Origin: Actinobacteria bacterium ATB1
Lineage (GTDB): Bacteria > Actinomycetota > Acidimicrobiia > UBA2766
Length of the DNA: 7,481 nucleotides
Assembly (NCBI GenBank): GCA_021404985.1
Contig: QWHP01000134.1
Location: 1 to 7,481, forward strand
Direction: 5' to 3'
Positions 5,670 through 7,481 of this stretch are shown here, in pieces. Each line of letters starts with the position of its first letter. The stretch's first letter is position 1. Under the pieces are notes generated by a model. It had not been told where the DNA came from and made no database searches. It saw only the letters and a program-made list of their open reading frames with translations. The position numbers were made by a program, and so were the translations under genes.

Positions 5670-7370
5670 GTGAGCCCGAACACGATAGACAAGCGAGAAC
5701 CCAAGCCACGTGGCAGGTTCCGAGAGCTCCTGCGCCACCGGCGGGAGGTCACCTACGCCAGTTTCACGGAGGTCTTTGCGAGGACGCACGGTCCGCGGAC
5801 CCTCTTCCATCTCGACCGCGACATCGCCCTGCCGGGGTTCGGTCCTCACCGGATCACGTACGCTGACCAGGCCAGGATCACCGCGCGCATCGCCAATGTC
5901 TTCGCCGGCCTCGGGGTCAAGGCGGGAGACCGGGTGGCCATCCTCTCCCTCAACAGGGCCGAGGCCGTCTTCGTGAACTTCGGCGTGGCCAGGCTGGGGG
6001 CGATTCCGATCCCGATGAACTTCATGCTCCGCGGGGCGGAGGTGAACTACATCCTCGAGAACAGCGGCGCGCGAGTCCTCGTGTGCGACTCTGTCACGTT
6101 CGAACAGAACCTCCACGGGGATGTCGGTCACGTTCCCGAGGCAGACAGGGTCGTCCTCATGGATCTGGGACAGGACGACTCACCCGAGGGGACGATGTCC
6201 CTGGTTGCCGCCTTCGAGGCTGCAGCCGAGGTGCAGGTGCCGTACGAGCGAACGAATCCCGAGGAGATCGCGACGATCTTCTACACCTCGGGCACGACGG
6301 GACGTCCGAAGGGCGCGAGTCTGTCCGACCGCTCGGTCATGACACCCGTGCGCCGCATGGGGGCCGTATCGTCCCTCGGGCCGGCGCCGCCTCCGCAGCT
6401 CGCCTTGCTGCTGATGCCGGTCGCGCATTCCGGCGGCTACGTCAACATGCTCATGAACATCGCTCTCGGGACGCCGACTCTTTTCGTCTCCAAGTTCGAT
6501 CCGCGAAAGGTCCTCGACCTGATCGAGACAGAGCGCCCGACGATGTTCGTGGGCTCACCCGCGATGTACCGGATGCTCGAAGAGGCCGGGGCCGAGCATC
6601 GCGACCTCAGCTCTATCTGGGTCTGGGCCGGGGGGTCCGATGCGTTCGACAACGACCTGATCAGACGCTTCCGCCGGTATGGACGCAAGCAGATCCTCGG
6701 CGGTTATCTCGGTCTCGATGCGTTCTTCATCCGCGGGTACGGGATGACGGAAGCGAACAGTTACGTGGCCATCACCCCGCCCCGCGAGGTCGAGGAACCG
6801 GCGGAGGGGGAGTCCTGCATCGGGTGGGTCCTGCCCGGGATCAGGTACCGCATAGTCGATCCCGAGACGCTCGAGGACGTGCCGCAAGGTCAGGTGGGGG
6901 AGCTGCTCCTTAAGGGTGTGTCGCTCATGTCCGGATACTGGCAGGACGAGGAGCGCACGGCGGAGTCGGTCGTGGACGGCTGGTACCGGACGGGTGACTG
7001 GGTCCGTCAGGGCAAGTTCCGGCTCCTTTTCTACGTCGACCGGGCCAAGGACATCATCAAGACCGGTGGGTACAAGGTCGGCTCGGGAGAGATCGAAACG
7101 GTCCTTTACGAGCACCCAGCGGTGGAGCACGCTGTCGCCCTTGGCGTCGAGCATCCCACGAAGGGCCAGATACCGGTCGCTGCCGTCACTCTGGGTCCCG
7201 GATCGGAGGCGACGTCGGAGGAGTTGCTCGAGTGGGCACGCGAGCGGATAAGTCCGTACAAGTGCCCGCGTGAGGTCTACGTCCTCGAGGAGATGCCGCT
7301 GACGTTCAGCCTCAAGCCCAAGAAGGCAGAGGTGCGTGAGGTCGTCGAGAAGATCCGCGCCGAGGACTGA
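5670..7370 (+). CDS. Acyl-CoA synthetase (AMP-forming, FadD-type)
   Basis: ANL-superfamily ligase of 566 residues that activates a carboxylic acid via an acyl-adenylate to its CoA thioester, supplying substrate to the dehydrogenases upstream. Core motifs in order: phosphate loop YTSGTTGRPKG (205-215), acyl-pocket region LLLMPVAHSGGYVNM (246-260), adenine motif GYGMTEAN (356-363), ATP-ribose motif YRTGDW (439-444), and hinge plus A8 loop DRAKDIIKTGGYKVGSGEIE (457-476). The A10 region reads PLTFSLKPKK (543-552). Lys549 aligns with the catalytic lysine of the usual P-x-T-x-S-G-K, but Leu548 replaces Gly. GYLGLDAFFIRGYGMTE (345-361) is longer than usual before the adenine motif. The GTG start has a GAGG 13 bases upstream, which is rather distant. 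No better in-frame start was seen, and the true start could be slightly downstream. It ends the operon, and the terminator follows directly. Substrate class (fatty, steroid-side-chain, aromatic) cannot be told from these motifs. Confidence 0.93.
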   Translation: MSPNTIDKREPKPRGRFRELLRHRREVTYASFTEVFARTHGPRTLFHLDRDIALPGFGPHRITYADQARITARIANVFAGLGVKAGDRVAILSLNRAEAVFVNFGVARLGAIPIPMNFMLRGAEVNYILENSGARVLVCDSVTFEQNLHGDVGHVPEADRVVLMDLGQDDSPEGTMSLVAAFEAAAEVQVPYERTNPEEIATIFYTSGTTGRPKGASLSDRSVMTPVRRMGAVSSLGPAPPPQLALLLMPVAHSGGYVNMLMNIALGTPTLFVSKFDPRKVLDLIETERPTMFVGSPAMYRMLEEAGAEHRDLSSIWVWAGGSDAFDNDLIRRFRRYGRKQILGGYLGLDAFFIRGYGMTEANSYVAITPPREVEEPAEGESCIGWVLPGIRYRIVDPETLEDVPQGQVGELLLKGVSLMSGYWQDEERTAESVVDGWYRTGDWVRQGKFRLLFYVDRAKDIIKTGGYKVGSGEIETVLYEHPAVEHAVALGVEHPTKGQIPVAAVTLGPGSEATSEELLEWARERISPYKCPREVYVLEEMPLTFSLKPKKAEVREVVEKIRAED

Positions 7371-7372
7371 GT

Positions 7373-7420
7373 TCCGCGCGCCAGGACCGGTGGTGTGGGG
7401 GGTTTGGCGCGTGGATTTGT
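7373..7420 (+). terminator. Rho-independent terminator candidate of the rightward operon
   Basis: The arms TCCGCGCGCCA (7373-7383) and TGGCGCGTGGA (7405-7415) form an 11-bp stem with a single G-U wobble. The loop is 21 bases, and TTTGTT (7416-7421) follows at once. The stem starts two bases after the ligase stop codon, as expected for the end of an operon. The loop is longer than usual and the T-run is interrupted by one G, so efficiency is uncertain. Confidence 0.7.
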
Positions 7421-7444
7421 TGCTGGGGTGGGTATCGGCGCGCC

Positions 7445-7481
7445 AGAGCCGCCCGGCCCGAGAGCCGCCCGGCCCGAGAGC
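7445..7481. repeat. Tandem 16-bp direct repeat running off the right edge
   Basis: The unit AGAGCCGCCCGGCCCG occurs at 7445-7460 and 7461-7476 without a mismatch, followed by AGAGC (7477-7481) as the start of a third copy. No gene covers it. The true copy number lies beyond the window. It could be an intergenic minisatellite, a repetitive element near the operon end, or a spot where sequence assembly is unreliable. Confidence 0.75.

Noticed and set aside
4818..6131. A 437-codon minus-strand open frame across acyl-CoA dehydrogenase 2 and the ligase start
   Set aside because: His/Arg/Asp-rich composition typical of the antisense of GC-rich coding DNA, no domain, and it spans two well-supported genes on the other strand.
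1..7481. Mobile elements, CRISPR array, tRNA or rRNA genes
   Set aside because: I saw no transposase or integrase motifs, no terminal inverted repeats with target duplications, no spaced direct repeats and no tRNA-like cloverleaf. The only repeat array is the short unspaced 16-mer at the right edge.

Overview
This window looks like chromosomal DNA from a high-GC actinobacterium, perhaps an uncultured lineage. The evidence is strong G/C bias at third codon positions, frequent GTG/TTG starts, tight gene packing, and a fatty-acyl or steroid-type catabolic gene set (HadA/HadB-like split MaoC pair, paired acyl-CoA dehydrogenases, FadD-type ligase) of a kind common in Mycobacteriales and Acidimicrobiia. 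The taxon is inferred from style and gene content only.

The layout is two divergent operons around a ~207 bp control region (2171-2377). The leftward (minus-strand) operon reads, in transcription order: HadA/HadC-like MaoC N-type subunit (2170-1730), catalytic MaoC hot-dog dehydratase (1727-1302), TetR regulator (1287-670) and a D-2-hydroxyacid dehydrogenase (673 to past the left edge). Its gaps are 2 bp and 14 bp, then a 4-base stop/start overlap. The rightward (plus-strand) operon reads: crotonase-fold enoyl-CoA hydratase (2378-3205), acyl-CoA dehydrogenase 1 (3262-4434), acyl-CoA dehydrogenase 2 (4473-5633) and an acyl-CoA synthetase (5670-7370). A good Rho-independent terminator candidate starts two bases after the ligase stop codon. 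The last 37 bases are a 16-bp tandem repeat that runs off the right edge.

Together the genes describe activation of a carboxylic acid to its CoA thioester (ligase), alpha-beta dehydrogenation (two FAD enzymes) and hydration of the enoyl-CoA (crotonase and/or the heteromeric MaoC hydratase). TetR probably senses an acyl-CoA and acts at the shared control region. No 3-hydroxyacyl-CoA dehydrogenase or thiolase is present, so the cycle must be finished by genes elsewhere. The substrate cannot be read from the sequence. The dehydrogenase pair followed by a ligase, plus a split MaoC hydratase, resembles actinobacterial steroid side-chain catabolism (fadE26-fadE27-fadD17 and chsH1-chsH2), but this is only an analogy.

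I found no clear previously undescribed system. The points most worth a second look are: both dehydrogenases lack the classical C-terminal catalytic Glu and carry a Glu at the isovaleryl-CoA-dehydrogenase-type position; two hydratase folds of opposite expected stereochemistry share one control region; that region holds three similarly built dyads; the ligase has an unusual A10 motif; and there is a terminator and tandem repeat at the right edge.
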